Source of the DNA: an uncultured Lachnospiraceae bacterium
GTDB lineage: Bacteria > Bacillota > Clostridia > Lachnospirales > Lachnospiraceae
Direction: 5' to 3'
DNA length: 5,222 bases
Assembly: GCA_902782655.1 (NCBI GenBank)
Contig: CACZNY010000435.1
Span: 1 to 5,222, forward strand
Numbering within the stretch: position 1 is the stretch's first letter; every line of letters begins with the position of its first letter. Shown here in pieces: positions 5,218 to 5,222 of the stretch. The notes under the pieces were generated by a model, which was not told the origin of the DNA, made no database searches, and saw only the letters and a program-made list of their open reading frames with translations. The position numbers and the translations under genes were made by a program.

Positions 5218-5222
5218 GCAAA

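Overview
The window looks like chromosomal DNA from a Clostridia bacterium, most likely Lachnospiraceae (Butyrivibrio/Pseudobutyrivibrio-like). This rests on moderate G+C, strong AGGAGG-type ribosome binding sites, frequent ATA and AGA/AGG codons, a DUF4860-like protein inside a compact type IV pilus-like operon, and an FkbH-like gene. The assignment comes from gene content and style, not from a database search.

Layout, all genes on the + strand. (1) Positions 1-791 hold the 3' part of an FkbH-like gene: the end of a HAD-type domain followed by a GNAT-like domain. (2) Positions 792-1194 are a gene-free spacer of about 400 bases. It carries a compact inverted-repeat element at 871-968 that can fold into a three-way junction, and an extended -10 promoter at 1113-1121. 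(3) Positions 1195-5005 are a tight six-gene operon: a PilC/GspF-type inner-membrane platform protein; a 106-residue one-TM protein; a DUF4860-like one-TM protein; a small pseudopilin-like protein with an off-register prepilin motif; a one-TM, GspK/PilX-like protein ending in five collagen-like Gly-Pro-X triplets; and a PilT-family ATPase. The first four genes are linked by three successive ATGA stop/start overlaps. (4) Positions 5006-5222 hold a long hairpin just after pilT, an A-rich tract, a good sigma-70-type promoter (TTGACT, 17-base spacer, TAAGAT), and two short hairpins near the predicted transcript start. The window ends there.

Together the operon encodes the platform, four small membrane-anchored (probably minor-pilin or pilin-like) proteins, and the retraction-type motor of a type IV pilus-like machine. 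No major pilin, extension ATPase (PilB), prepilin peptidase or PilM/N/O homologue is visible, so these must be outside the window if the system is complete. The most unusual points are the collagen-like tail on one component, the four poorly characterised small proteins, and the structured intergenic element, whose second hairpin shares a 9-base motif with one at the window's right end.
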